This document shows, piece by piece, positions 16,065 to 25,500 of a stretch of DNA of 64,000 nt. Both the position numbers and the translations under genes were made by a program. Source of the stretch: Granulicella sp. 5B5. Lineage in GTDB: Bacteria > Acidobacteriota > Terriglobia > Terriglobales > Acidobacteriaceae. Each line of letters starts with the position of its first letter. Position 1 is the stretch's first letter. The stretch spans positions 62,001-126,000 of the forward strand of contig NZ_CP046444.1 in NCBI RefSeq assembly GCF_014083945.1. The letters run 5' to 3'. The notes beneath the pieces were generated by a model. It had not been told where the DNA came from. It searched no databases and saw nothing but the letters and a program-made list of their open reading frames with translations.

Positions 16065-18611
16065 CTAGTTAAGTTTCCAATTCTCCCCGCCGAAGTTCAC
16101 TTTTATTCCGGTCTGGAAGGTCATGGGCAGCGACGGAAATCCGAATGCCTCGTAATAATGTTCGCTCAGCAAATTTTGCGCGTTGGCATAGATATTGAGG
16201 CGAGATGTGACTTGGTAGCCTCCGCCAAGTTCAAGCCGCTCGTATGAGCCGAGCAGATTCCGATTGGGCAGCAGAAGGCTGTTGCCAAAGTTGGAGTCTG
16301 TGAGGAAGTCGCTGTCGTCACGTTTGCTGACGAGTGTCCCGGTAAAAGAGACATAGGCCTTCGAGCGAGAGTAATTTAGGCCGAAGTAACCAGTGTGTGG
16401 AGCGACACGGAAAGGGCGTGCGCCAACTAGTGGAGAATCGGCCCCAATGGGAATGTCACTGAAGTTGAAGGCACTGTTGAACGTGCATCCGGAGATGTTA
16501 CTGGGGGGGGCGCACCCCAGATTATCGCTGTCCAACGAGTGTTGCACCCTGGCGTCGGTATAGGTGTACCCTGCACGAGCGAAAAGATGGTTTCCTATCC
16601 TGTACTCGGATTCGAACTCTAGGCCCTCTGACCGGAATGCTAGCGAATTGATGTAGGCGCCCCCTCCAGCAAAGGCAGGAAGATTTCCGGCGTGGATACC
16701 AAGCTCAAGCAAGCCAGCCTGTGAAACGTACTCAACGCCGTTAGTGAACTCATCGTGGAAGTAGGTGATCCCGAGGCGGGCTCTTCCTCTGAGGATCTCC
16801 TGATCCAAACCGCCATCGTATGTACGGGAATTTTCGGCACCAACCGGCATGACATGGTACTGCTCGATGAGCTGGCTGCCATTAGGCAGGGGTGCAAGCG
16901 TTCCATAGAGCGAGTCGGCCTGTTGGAAGATGCTGGGTTCCTTGATGCCTTTGCCGAAGGTGCCATGTAGTTTGGTCCCACTGAAAAAAATACCGGAGGA
17001 AGGCCTAGCGAGATAGTAGGCGAGCGAGACGCGCGGAGTGTCAGCGAAGCCGAAGAGGCCATTGTCTTCGAGCCCAGTGCCGAGGTTGTAGAAGAGGCGG
17101 CTCTGAAATTCGCCTGAGGTCTGGATGGTGTAGCTATAGTTGCCGCGCTGAATGCTGCTGGGCATTCCATAAAGGTTTCCTGCGTATCCGTTCAGCCCAC
17201 TTTCATTCTCGAACTTGAAACCGCCGAGGACCAGCAGGTGAGGGCTGACACTGAAATCGGTCTGAGAGTAAACAAAGTTTCGGTGCGTAGTTTCGAGATA
17301 GGTGGAAGGAACAGGGCTATAAGGTGTGTAAAAGAGAGCATGGCCGGTGACACTGTATCCGTTGGCTCCCTTGATAGTGACAAGAACTCCGTCAGTGTTG
17401 CCGAAATCATCAGGGATACCTGCGGCCGCCGGGTCGAGATATTCGCCGTTCTGGCGTGTGCCTCCATAACGGATTTGATTGTGCCAGCGCTGTGTCGTTT
17501 GACCATTCCAGACGGCACTATAGTAATTGTCCTGCTCCTGCTGCTTGCTATCATCGGGAACGCCGTAGAGCGCGATGGCGTTGGGCTGGCCACCCGAGAC
17601 GGCGGTGTGACGGACGGTGAAGCGAAGATCGTTGATCGGGTTCGGTGTCCAGCCGAAGTTACCAGCGTAGGTTGCGTTGTGGAACTCGCTATTCGGAAGG
17701 TTGTTGTCGGTATCGATACGGGCAAAGGCGGAGTAGAGATCGAACTGGTGAAAAACTGTGCCCGCGGTAACTTCATTGCGATATGTATGGAAGTTTCCGG
17801 CATCGCCGGAATAAGTGAACATTGGAAGTGGAGTTGAGCCACGCGTGGAACGCATACTTACGACCCCAGCGAGAGCATCGGAGCCATAGAGAGCGCTGTT
17901 GGGTTCACGCAGTACTTCGATGGAGTCGATGCCTACAGACGCGATGTTTGCGAACTCAACACCACCTCCGATGGCATTCACTGGGACGCCATCGATGAGG
18001 ACCTTGTTGGCGTCGGTGCTTCCGCCGCGTATTGAAAGACTCGAGGTGCCGCCCATCTGGCCAGTCTGCGTGACCTGTAAGCCAGGACTGAGGCGGAGAG
18101 GAGTTTGCACTTCCGGCATGTAACGGTAGTCATCCAATGGGAGAACCGTTACGGATGCACCTGTCTGCGCTTCAGGCATTGGGGTTCCACTTGCCGTCAC
18201 GGTTACTTGTTGCGTAAGAGTCTGGGTAGCGAGAGTAATGTCTAAATCGGGCGTGCCAGAGCCGTTGACGTAGACTGCAGATGTAGTGATCGGTTCAAAG
18301 GAAGCGGCAGCGACACGGACGCGGTAACGCCCTGGGGCCGGTATCGCAAACTGAAAGGTGCCGTCAGTGCCGGATTTCGAGCTGGCGACAGCATGTTCGT
18401 CACGTAAGAGGTCGACAGAAGCGCCGGCTATAAGTGCGCCGAGTGGATCTTGCACCCTTCCATGTAACGTCTGTTGTTGCTGTGCTGACAGAGTTGGAGT
18501 AATGACAGCAATTGCGAAAACGAATGTGAACGCCAAATGGATAAAGCATCCTGCTGTTGCGGAATTGACGGCACGGACCTGAGCACTTGATGGGCTTGCT
18601 GCGAGTTTCAT
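16065..18611 (-). CDS. btuB: TonB-dependent outer-membrane receptor, probable corrinoid transporter
   Basis: The 848-residue protein has a signal peptide (to about residue 43, ending TLSAQ). It then has a carboxypeptidase-regulatory-like beta-sandwich (LHGRVQDPLGALIAGASVDL to RVAAASFEPI), a plug domain with SLSIRGGSTDANKVLIDGVP and EVLREPNSALYGSDALAGVV, and a beta-barrel ending SLPMTFQTGIKVNFGG. The plug and barrel resemble BtuB-type receptors. The cobalamin riboswitch immediately upstream and the B12 genes downstream support corrinoid uptake, powered by TonB. The carboxypeptidase-like extension is typical of Acidobacteriota and Bacteroidota receptors and absent in E. coli BtuB. Substrate is inferred from regulation and neighbours. 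Confidence 0.88.
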   Translation of the reverse strand: MKLAASPSSAQVRAVNSATAGCFIHLAFTFVFAIAVITPTLSAQQQQTLHGRVQDPLGALIAGASVDLLRDEHAVASSKSGTDGTFQFAIPAPGRYRVRVAAASFEPITTSAVYVNGSGTPDLDITLATQTLTQQVTVTASGTPMPEAQTGASVTVLPLDDYRYMPEVQTPLRLSPGLQVTQTGQMGGTSSLSIRGGSTDANKVLIDGVPVNAIGGGVEFANIASVGIDSIEVLREPNSALYGSDALAGVVSMRSTRGSTPLPMFTYSGDAGNFHTYRNEVTAGTVFHQFDLYSAFARIDTDNNLPNSEFHNATYAGNFGWTPNPINDLRFTVRHTAVSGGQPNAIALYGVPDDSKQQEQDNYYSAVWNGQTTQRWHNQIRYGGTRQNGEYLDPAAAGIPDDFGNTDGVLVTIKGANGYSVTGHALFYTPYSPVPSTYLETTHRNFVYSQTDFSVSPHLLVLGGFKFENESGLNGYAGNLYGMPSSIQRGNYSYTIQTSGEFQSRLFYNLGTGLEDNGLFGFADTPRVSLAYYLARPSSGIFFSGTKLHGTFGKGIKEPSIFQQADSLYGTLAPLPNGSQLIEQYHVMPVGAENSRTYDGGLDQEILRGRARLGITYFHDEFTNGVEYVSQAGLLELGIHAGNLPAFAGGGAYINSLAFRSEGLEFESEYRIGNHLFARAGYTYTDARVQHSLDSDNLGCAPPSNISGCTFNSAFNFSDIPIGADSPLVGARPFRVAPHTGYFGLNYSRSKAYVSFTGTLVSKRDDSDFLTDSNFGNSLLLPNRNLLGSYERLELGGGYQVTSRLNIYANAQNLLSEHYYEAFGFPSLPMTFQTGIKVNFGGENWKLN

Positions 18612-18637
18612 CTTCCCCCTCGGGATTGGTTGCAGCT

Positions 18638-18815
18638 GGGCCGGTATCCTGGCTTGCGCTTCATCGATCCATGCTGCCTTCCCAGAGTTTTACTCCAGTG
18701 GCGTTGACGTTCCTGCATGTCCCTCAGCGCTTACAGTTACGGGGTAGTGGCGGAGTTTCACCGCGCTTCCCGACACCCTGCTGTTGATTGCGGTTGTGAA
18801 GCCGAGAAGGTGTCC
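18638..18815 (-). ncRNA. Cobalamin riboswitch 1, upstream of the TonB receptor operon
   Basis: On the minus strand the conserved core reads in order: GGGAAG, CGGTGAAACTCCGC, TACCCCGTAACTG, GCCACTGG, GGGAAGG and the B12 box AAGCCAGGATACC ending near 18641. The box has GATACC instead of the usual GAGACC. The aptamer ends about 27 bases before the receptor ATG, and the ribosome-binding purines (GAGGGGGAAG) lie in that gap, so AdoCbl binding probably blocks translation initiation and thereby represses the operon. The outer boundary at about 18815 is approximate. Confidence 0.93.
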
Positions 18816-18869
18816 TCGACTAAAAGAAAAAGCTGTTGAACGACGTCTGTCTTCAGACATCGGCCAATA

Positions 18870-20258
18870 TCATGCAGTTGTGAACTCCTCCGATTTCAGG
18901 AGCCTAGTGAGCTCCACGAACCTCTGTGCGATGTGCGGTGCTGTTCGGAAATGGAAATGAATATAGCTGACAAGAACATTGCCAAAGCGATATCCCTCCT
19001 CTTCTTGTTGGTCCGAGAGGGAATACCTCACTCGATAGCTGGTTGGCAGATTGGGCATCTCGGCGATGCGTGAGTAATGAAAGCTATGGCCTCGCAGCAC
19101 GGTGCCGGATGCGCCGAGCACGCAGTCATGCGTCAGGTTGACCGTCACATAGCCAAATTTTTCGAGCTTGCCAGTCATCTCGCTTGAAAAGGGAAGAATA
19201 CCTGCCATGCCATAAGAACTACCATTCAAGTTTGTAAGCTGCCGCGAAAGATAAATCATTCCACCGCATTCGGCATAGATGGGACGATCCGAGGCAGCGA
19301 ACTGCCTCATTGAATGGAGCATTGATCGGTTGCCGCTGAGTTGTTCGGCGTAAACCTCCGGGTAGCCGCCTCCGAGATAGAGCGCGTCGAGTCCTTCAGG
19401 AAGCTCAAGGTCCGCGATGGGGCTGAATGGCACGATCTCTGCACCGTGTTTGCGCAGGAGATCGAGGTTGTCTTCGTAGTAAAAGCTGAACGCCTGATCT
19501 CGTGCTACGCCGATGCGGACCGCAGGCATGCCTGTTTCAGGGATGACGAGTGATGTTTCTCCGAAATCAAAGCCGCACGGAAGAGACAAAAGGGCGTCCA
19601 AATTCAGGCTGTTCTCTGCTAAGCATGCCAGCGTATCTGTTTGTCGCCCGAGGTTATCGTCGCTGGATTCCTCTGCCGCTTGTAGCCCGAGATGTCTCTC
19701 CGGAATGGCGATCGACGCATCATGAGGCAGCCAGCCGAGAACGGGCGTCTTGCAGGAAGACGTAATTGCCGACTTCAGCATCTTGAAGTGTCGTTCACTG
19801 GCGGCTCGATTGAGAATCACTCCTGCCAGCGGTAGCTTAGGATCGAACTGCTCGAACCCCAAAACGACAGCAGCGATGCTGCGAGCACTCTTTGCCGCAT
19901 CGAGCACGAGGACGACTGGCAACTGCAGAAGCTTGGCGATCTCCGCACTGCTGCCGGTCTTCGTAACGCCATCTTTCCCATCGAAGAGGCCCATCATGCC
20001 TTCCACAACGAAGACGTCAGCCCCTTTGGACGCTTCGCGTAGCACAGCCTTATTGGCAGATAGAGGGAGCATCCATGTATCGAGATTCCGTGCTGCTCGG
20101 CCAGCCATACGAGTCAGATGTCCCGTATCCAGGAAGTCGGGGCCGCCTTTGAACGGTTGAACGATCAAACCGCGCCGCCGCATGGCCGCAATAAGCGCGA
20201 GCGTAACGGTAGTCTTGCCCACTCCGCTCGCAGTCCCGGCGACGAGAAAACCCTTCAT
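18870..20258 (-). CDS. cobB: Cobyrinic acid a,c-diamide synthase CobB (CbiA)
   Basis: The 462-residue enzyme amidates carboxylates a and c of the corrin precursor. The N-terminal ATPase domain has VAGTASGVGKTTVTLALI and FKGGPDFLDTGHLTRMAG; FVVEGMMGLFDG follows. The C-terminal class-I glutaminase-like domain has DALYLGGGYPEVYAEQLS and PIYAECGGMIYLSRQL, with the nucleophile Cys. In the aerobic pathway the substrate is hydrogenobyrinic acid, which fits the CobN chelatase upstream in the same operon. The ATG overlaps the cobU stop as ATGA. It is the last gene of the second operon; the riboswitch of the first operon begins only about 55 bases beyond its stop. Confidence 0.94.
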   Translation of the reverse strand: MKGFLVAGTASGVGKTTVTLALIAAMRRRGLIVQPFKGGPDFLDTGHLTRMAGRAARNLDTWMLPLSANKAVLREASKGADVFVVEGMMGLFDGKDGVTKTGSSAEIAKLLQLPVVLVLDAAKSARSIAAVVLGFEQFDPKLPLAGVILNRAASERHFKMLKSAITSSCKTPVLGWLPHDASIAIPERHLGLQAAEESSDDNLGRQTDTLACLAENSLNLDALLSLPCGFDFGETSLVIPETGMPAVRIGVARDQAFSFYYEDNLDLLRKHGAEIVPFSPIADLELPEGLDALYLGGGYPEVYAEQLSGNRSMLHSMRQFAASDRPIYAECGGMIYLSRQLTNLNGSSYGMAGILPFSSEMTGKLEKFGYVTVNLTHDCVLGASGTVLRGHSFHYSRIAEMPNLPTSYRVRYSLSDQQEEEGYRFGNVLVSYIHFHFRTAPHIAQRFVELTRLLKSEEFTTA

Positions 20259-20818
20259 GGTTGGGCCTCCGCGGGAAGAGAGCCTTTGATAGCAAGAGGA
20301 AGGCCAGCGACCATCAAGACGACCGTGTCAGATATCGAAGTGACGCGTTGATTGATTTCACCAACAAGGTCTCGGAACTTTCGCCCTAGTTCATAGGCAG
20401 GAACTACGCCACTCCCCACTTCGTTTGATACCAGGATGATTGAACAGGGTGCTGAATCAAGCGCGGAGCAGAGTTGATCGACATGAGATTGAAGTTGTGC
20501 AACATTGCCGCTACAAACTTCAAGAAGATTGGCCGCAAAAAGTGTCAGACAGTCGATGAGGATGACGTCGGAGCTTTTGCTTGCCTCCTGGATCGCCTGT
20601 GATAATGCGATCGGCTCTTCGATGGTTGCCCAACTCTTGGGGCGTTCGGCTCGGTGCCGTTCGATCTTTGCTTGCATCTCAACATCATCACGGTGTTCTG
20701 CGGTCGCAATAAACGTCACGCGCGCAGCCCGCTCCGCTATCTGGTGCGCGTAGCGGCTCTTGCCGCTGCGTACACCGCCGAGTACCAGAGTTACTACTGC
20801 CGGGTTGGATTGCTGCAC
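20255..20818 (-). CDS. cobU: Adenosylcobinamide kinase / adenosylcobinamide-phosphate guanylyltransferase CobU
   Basis: A bifunctional P-loop enzyme that phosphorylates adenosylcobinamide and adds GMP to give adenosylcobinamide-GDP for CobS. VLGGVRSGKSRYAHQIAER is the Walker A region, FIATAEHRDDVEMQAKIERH holds the guanylylated-His region, ILIDCLTLFAANLL is the Walker B-like strand, and VSNEVGSGVVPAYELGRKFR is the C-terminal signature. I prefer GTG at 20818 because AGGAGG lies 4 bases upstream; an in-frame ATG at 20833 sits before this SD and overlaps the chelatase stop. It is coupled to cobB by ATGA. Confidence 0.92.
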   Translation of the reverse strand: MQQSNPAVVTLVLGGVRSGKSRYAHQIAERAARVTFIATAEHRDDVEMQAKIERHRAERPKSWATIEEPIALSQAIQEASKSSDVILIDCLTLFAANLLEVCSGNVAQLQSHVDQLCSALDSAPCSIILVSNEVGSGVVPAYELGRKFRDLVGEINQRVTSISDTVVLMVAGLPLAIKGSLPAEAQP

Positions 20819-20826
20819 GCTTCCTC

Positions 20827-22569
20827 CTAGCATTCGGATGGACCACGTTCGTGAACACGCTGTAGGGCGAGTACGAGAGTTTCATTCAACTCGGCACTCT
20901 CCAAATGGAAGTATTCAGCACTCAGAGCCTCTGCCAGCATTCGCGACCTTCCGAGACGTTCGCTGGAGTTTTCGGTATCGATCACGAGAACCGATGACTT
21001 AATCTGACCGGCCATATCTATAGCGTCCTGCCACGCGTCACTATTTTCGAGAGGCACATTCGCGCGCCCGTCTGTGAGCAGAATGATTACGGTGGTCGGC
21101 GTCAGATACTTCTGAGCGAGATGGAGTGCATGTGCCAAGGGGGTTCTGCCGCCGGTTGGAAGGTATTCCAATGTCGCGGTTGCTTCTTGAAGTACGTTGG
21201 ATGGCTCCAGTAAAACTTGTGCCTCTGTTCCACGAAAGGCAATGATGCCAACCTCATCTCCGATTTTGAAAGAGCGTGTGAGCAGGCTATTCGCCACGCC
21301 TTTCACCAGGCGCATCCGTTCCTGTACGGCATGAGATCCGCTTGAATCGACAACAAAGAGATACCGCGTTCCAGCTCTTGGAGCTCTGATGCGCTCATGC
21401 AGATCCGAGGTTCTTAGGTGAACCGCGCCGGTCTCCCTCACCGTATGGTTTAGCGTTGCGCGAACATCAAGTTCTACCGGTGTTTCTGTTCTGCGGGAGC
21501 CGACAACTGGGCCAGGTTGAGAGACGGATGCCATGGCACTGATTCCCCGGACTACTACACTTTCAAAAGCAGCGCGTATGGCGAATGTCTCGACTTCCCG
21601 CGGAGCAAATATTCTGGCGACATCATCACGCGCATTCGGTAGACCGTTGGGATCGGGCGGCTCTATTTGTGAATCGCGTGATTTCGGTGCCGGCGGTTGA
21701 GTGCGGGGTGCGGGAGGACGGCCCCGCTCATGGCTCCGATGAGCAAGTGCCAAGGGCAATACGGTGGAGACATGGTTGGGAAGCACTGAAGCATCGCCGA
21801 CCAGGGCCGCGTAAGCGATGGCCGCGCGAACGATTGCAAGGTCGGCTCGGAGAGAACGCACGCCGGCTTCACAGACGGACTCGCTAATGCTGGCAAGTAG
21901 ATCTTTAGAATAAAGAATGTCAGGACGTCTAGTGCGCGCCGCGTTCAATCGATCGCACAGCTGTTGTTCTGGTTGGGTCCACTCCTTGTTGAAACTCGTC
22001 GGATCTTGTTCAAACGCTATTCGCCTTTCGATAACAGTTTGTCGTGCGACTGGATCGACAGGCACGGCAATATCTACCGCGAGCGCAAACCGGTCGAGCA
22101 GTTGTGGCCGCAGGGAACCTTCCTCGGGGTTCATGCTGCCGAGCAACACAAACTCAGCCGCATGAGATGCGCTAAAGCCCTCGCGCTCTACCGTATTAAC
22201 TCCGCTTGACGCCGCATCGAGCAACGTATCGCCCAGATGACCTGGGAGGAGGTTGATCTCGTCCACATAGAGGACTCCTCCATGGGCTTCAGAGAGTAGG
22301 CCCGGCTTGAGTGCAGGCTCTCCCTTGAGAGCTCGTTCGAGGTGCAAGCCCCCAAGAAGCCTGTCCTCAGTGGCTCCGATGGGAAGATTGATAAACGGAG
22401 AGGGGTGGGGCAGGAGCGTTGCCAACCCACGGGCCGCGGTCGTCTTGCCAGCTCCTTTGTCGCCTCGCAGAAGGACACCAATGCGCCAATCGACCGCTGC
22501 CAGAAGCAGCGCAAGCTTCATCTCCTCTTGTCCGACAATGGCTGAGAAAGGATAAACGGGAGGCTTCAT
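20827..22569 (-). CDS. ChlI-ChlD fusion: AAA+ and VWA chelatase subunit, probable cobaltochelatase partner of CobN
   Basis: The 580-residue protein combines both small subunits of a class I chelatase. Residues 1-300 are an AAA+ ATPase with Walker A LLRGDKGAGKTTAARG (about 36-43), ATEDRLLGGLHLERAL, and Walker B GGVLYVDEINLLPGHLGD. A Pro/Arg-rich linker follows, then a VWA domain with the MIDAS motif FVVDSSGSH and IILLTDGRANVP. In magnesium chelatases these act with ChlH; here the large subunit encoded next door is CobN, so insertion of Co2+ into hydrogenobyrinic acid a,c-diamide is the likely reaction. The ATG at 22569 overlaps the cobN stop as ATGA. No separate CobS/CobT-type chelatase subunits are in the window. 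Confidence 0.88.
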   Translation of the reverse strand: MKPPVYPFSAIVGQEEMKLALLLAAVDWRIGVLLRGDKGAGKTTAARGLATLLPHPSPFINLPIGATEDRLLGGLHLERALKGEPALKPGLLSEAHGGVLYVDEINLLPGHLGDTLLDAASSGVNTVEREGFSASHAAEFVLLGSMNPEEGSLRPQLLDRFALAVDIAVPVDPVARQTVIERRIAFEQDPTSFNKEWTQPEQQLCDRLNAARTRRPDILYSKDLLASISESVCEAGVRSLRADLAIVRAAIAYAALVGDASVLPNHVSTVLPLALAHRSHERGRPPAPRTQPPAPKSRDSQIEPPDPNGLPNARDDVARIFAPREVETFAIRAAFESVVVRGISAMASVSQPGPVVGSRRTETPVELDVRATLNHTVRETGAVHLRTSDLHERIRAPRAGTRYLFVVDSSGSHAVQERMRLVKGVANSLLTRSFKIGDEVGIIAFRGTEAQVLLEPSNVLQEATATLEYLPTGGRTPLAHALHLAQKYLTPTTVIILLTDGRANVPLENSDAWQDAIDMAGQIKSSVLVIDTENSSERLGRSRMLAEALSAEYFHLESAELNETLVLALQRVHERGPSEC

Positions 22570-25500
22570 AAGATAACCCCTCGTTTCGTTTCGCCCCGTG
22601 CCTCCAGCAAGGTTTCGCTCTCCAGCAAGACTTCGCGGAGAGCTTCGAGTGTTTCGGGCACTGGGCTCTCCCAAAGCTCGCGTCTAGCTGCCTCAAGCAA
22701 GCGTTCAGCGATGGCGTTCAACGCCCACGGGTTCGAGGTGCCAAGGAAATTGCGAATCTCTGGTGACAAAGCATACTGCTCCGCGAGACCCTCATAGACG
22801 AAGTCGGGGGCGATCTGTGCTGTCGCATCGAAACCGAAGATGTAATCGACGGTCGCCGCCAACTCCAATCCCCCTTTATATCCATGTCGCTTGATGCTTT
22901 CGATCCATTTGGGATTGACGACACGAGACCGGTAGACGCGGAGGGCCTCTTCTTGAAGATCGCGCACCTGCACGGTCTCAGGGCGAGAACTGTCACCGAA
23001 GTAGGCTTTGGGCTGCGTCCCTGTCAGTGCGCGTATCGAGGCGATCATTCCACCATGGAACTGGAAGTAGTCGTCCGAATCGAAAATATCGTGTTCGCGG
23101 TTGTCCTGGTTGTGCAGCGCAACTTGAATCGACTTCAACCGCTCGGCGAATACCGGCTGCGCATCAACGCCATCGGTGCCCTTACCATAGGCGAATCCTC
23201 CCCAGGCAAGAAATGCACGAGCAAAATCTTCATCGCCGCTCCAGTTGCCGGTTTCTATCAATGGCAGGATGCCTGCTCCATAAGAACCAGGTTTTGATCC
23301 AAAGATGCGGTATCGTGCCTGTACGTCCGCCTCATGCTCGGGGATGTTCTTGTGAGCTTCCAGATCGGCAAGATAGTGTTTGCGTGGAAAATTTCGATCG
23401 AGCGGTTCATCAAGCTCGACAACGAGCGAGACGGCTTGGTCGAACAGTTCTATGAGGTGCGGGAAAGCATCGCGAAAAAAGCCACTGATGCGCAGGGTGA
23501 CGTCCACGCGCGGACGTCCGAGTTGCTCAAGGGGAATGACGGCCACGCCCTCCAGCCTGTGAGACTGCGAACTCCAGATTGGGCGAATACCTAACAGAGC
23601 AAAGGCCTCCGCGATATCATCTCCATGCGTACGCATCTGTGACGTTCCCCAGACACTGAGACCCATCATCTCGGGATACTGACCCTCTTCTTTGCGGAAC
23701 CGATCGACAGCCTCTCGCGCAAGTTGCTGTCCGACATGCCATGCCGCCTGCGAAGGTAGGGCTCGCGGGTCGACCGCATAGAAGTTTCTCCCCGTTGGCA
23801 GAATGTGTGCCATCCCTCGAGTCGGAGCGCCAGCGGGACCGGCTGGAATATATCTCCCTTCAAGAGCATCCAGAAGATGCTCGATTTCGTCTCCCGTTTG
23901 TTCGAGCTTTGGTACCAGTTCGATGCACGCGAAAAGCAGCGCTTCCGATATCTCGGGGGATTGCAGACCGAGGACAGCTCGTTGTACTTCGGCTACAGCC
24001 TCTGTACGAAATCCAAGAGTCTCCAACATGGTGAAGAGGTCGAGCACGGCACGATCAAGCAGTTCGAGTACGTCCGCATGGGTATAACAAGTGTGACCGA
24101 AAATCTCCCGCGTCGTCGTCAAGCGCTCACCGGGTTTGTTCAGGAGCGATGTAAGGCTAAATCCAAAAGCGTCTGCGAGGCTTTGCTGAAGACTCGGCGT
24201 GCTGACGTTCGTCAGGCGCGTCAACGAGCGGAGCATCTCGGGAAGCGGTGGCATCTGTCCAAGAATGTGAAGACCATCGCGAATTTGCGCCATCCCCAAC
24301 TCACAGAGATATCCATCCAGGTCTTCGATGAGGTGCGCAACCTCATTTCCCGTCATGGAAGCCAGCGTTGTAGGAACGCCCTCCGGAGTCAAAGCGTCAT
24401 CCCACTCATGAGAGTGGTCGCCTCGTTCGCGCGTCAGCATCGCTTTTGTATCGAGATCGGTTTTGAGGTTGGTGCGTTCTACGAGCTCCCATATCTGCTG
24501 TTGGAGATACGGCAGCTTGGCCGGATCGAGCTTTTCGACTGCGTAGTATTCGTTGACCAGTTGATTCAACTCGGCGAGGGGGCCATATGTCTCAGCCGTC
24601 GTCATAGGAGGCGTGAGGTGGTCAACGACCACGGCGTGCGCTCGACGCTTTGACTGGCTACCCTCGCCAGGGTCATTGATGATGAACGGATACACGAGCG
24701 GAAGATCGCCCAGCAATAGATCGGGGAAGCACTCGCCCGATAGCCCAACTCCTTTACCCGGAAGCCATTCGAGTGTGCCGTGCTTGCCCATATGCACGAT
24801 CGCATCGGCGCCCCAGCCGCCTTCGTCTTGGGCCGTCCCTAGCCAGCGATAGAAAGCCGTGTAATGGTGTGTTGGAGGCATATCCGGCGTGTGATAGATC
24901 GCATCGGGATCGATCCCATAACCACGCGGCGGTTGGAGAGCAATCAGAGCGTTGCCGAGGTCCAGCGCAGTAAAAAGATAATCCTGCTCATCTCCCCATG
25001 GCTCTTCTTGCTCAATCGAAACAACCTTGGCGCCGATCGTAGGCAGCAGCTTCTTGTCTGTCTTCTTTGCCGGCATGATGGGACGCCCGCGGTCCCGCGG
25101 CTGCCCCCAGAAGTCCTGCATCCTGCGGCTGGGCCGTTCCGGAAACGTCGCAAAGATCTTCCTGTAAGCGACCCTCGAAAAGCGTTTGGCTTGTGCGGGG
25201 TCAAGCGGATACTTATCGTCGTAGGTTCCATGCTGCAGCAGTTCCTGCATCAACGCGTCCGAAGTGTCCGGCAACTCGGAGATGACATATCGGCGCGCAC
25301 ACATGGCGCGAAGAGTGGTGAGAAGGCTGGCTGGAGAATCGAGGCCGACTGCGCCGCCAACCTGCGATGCTTTTGCGGCCGAGTTCGTGAGCACAAAGGC
25401 GATCCGCCGTTCTCGATTTGGCTTATGGCGTAGAGCTGCAAGACGAGCCGCAATGCCTGCCACTCGCTCAATCCGTTCCTCGTGTGGGACGTAAAGATTC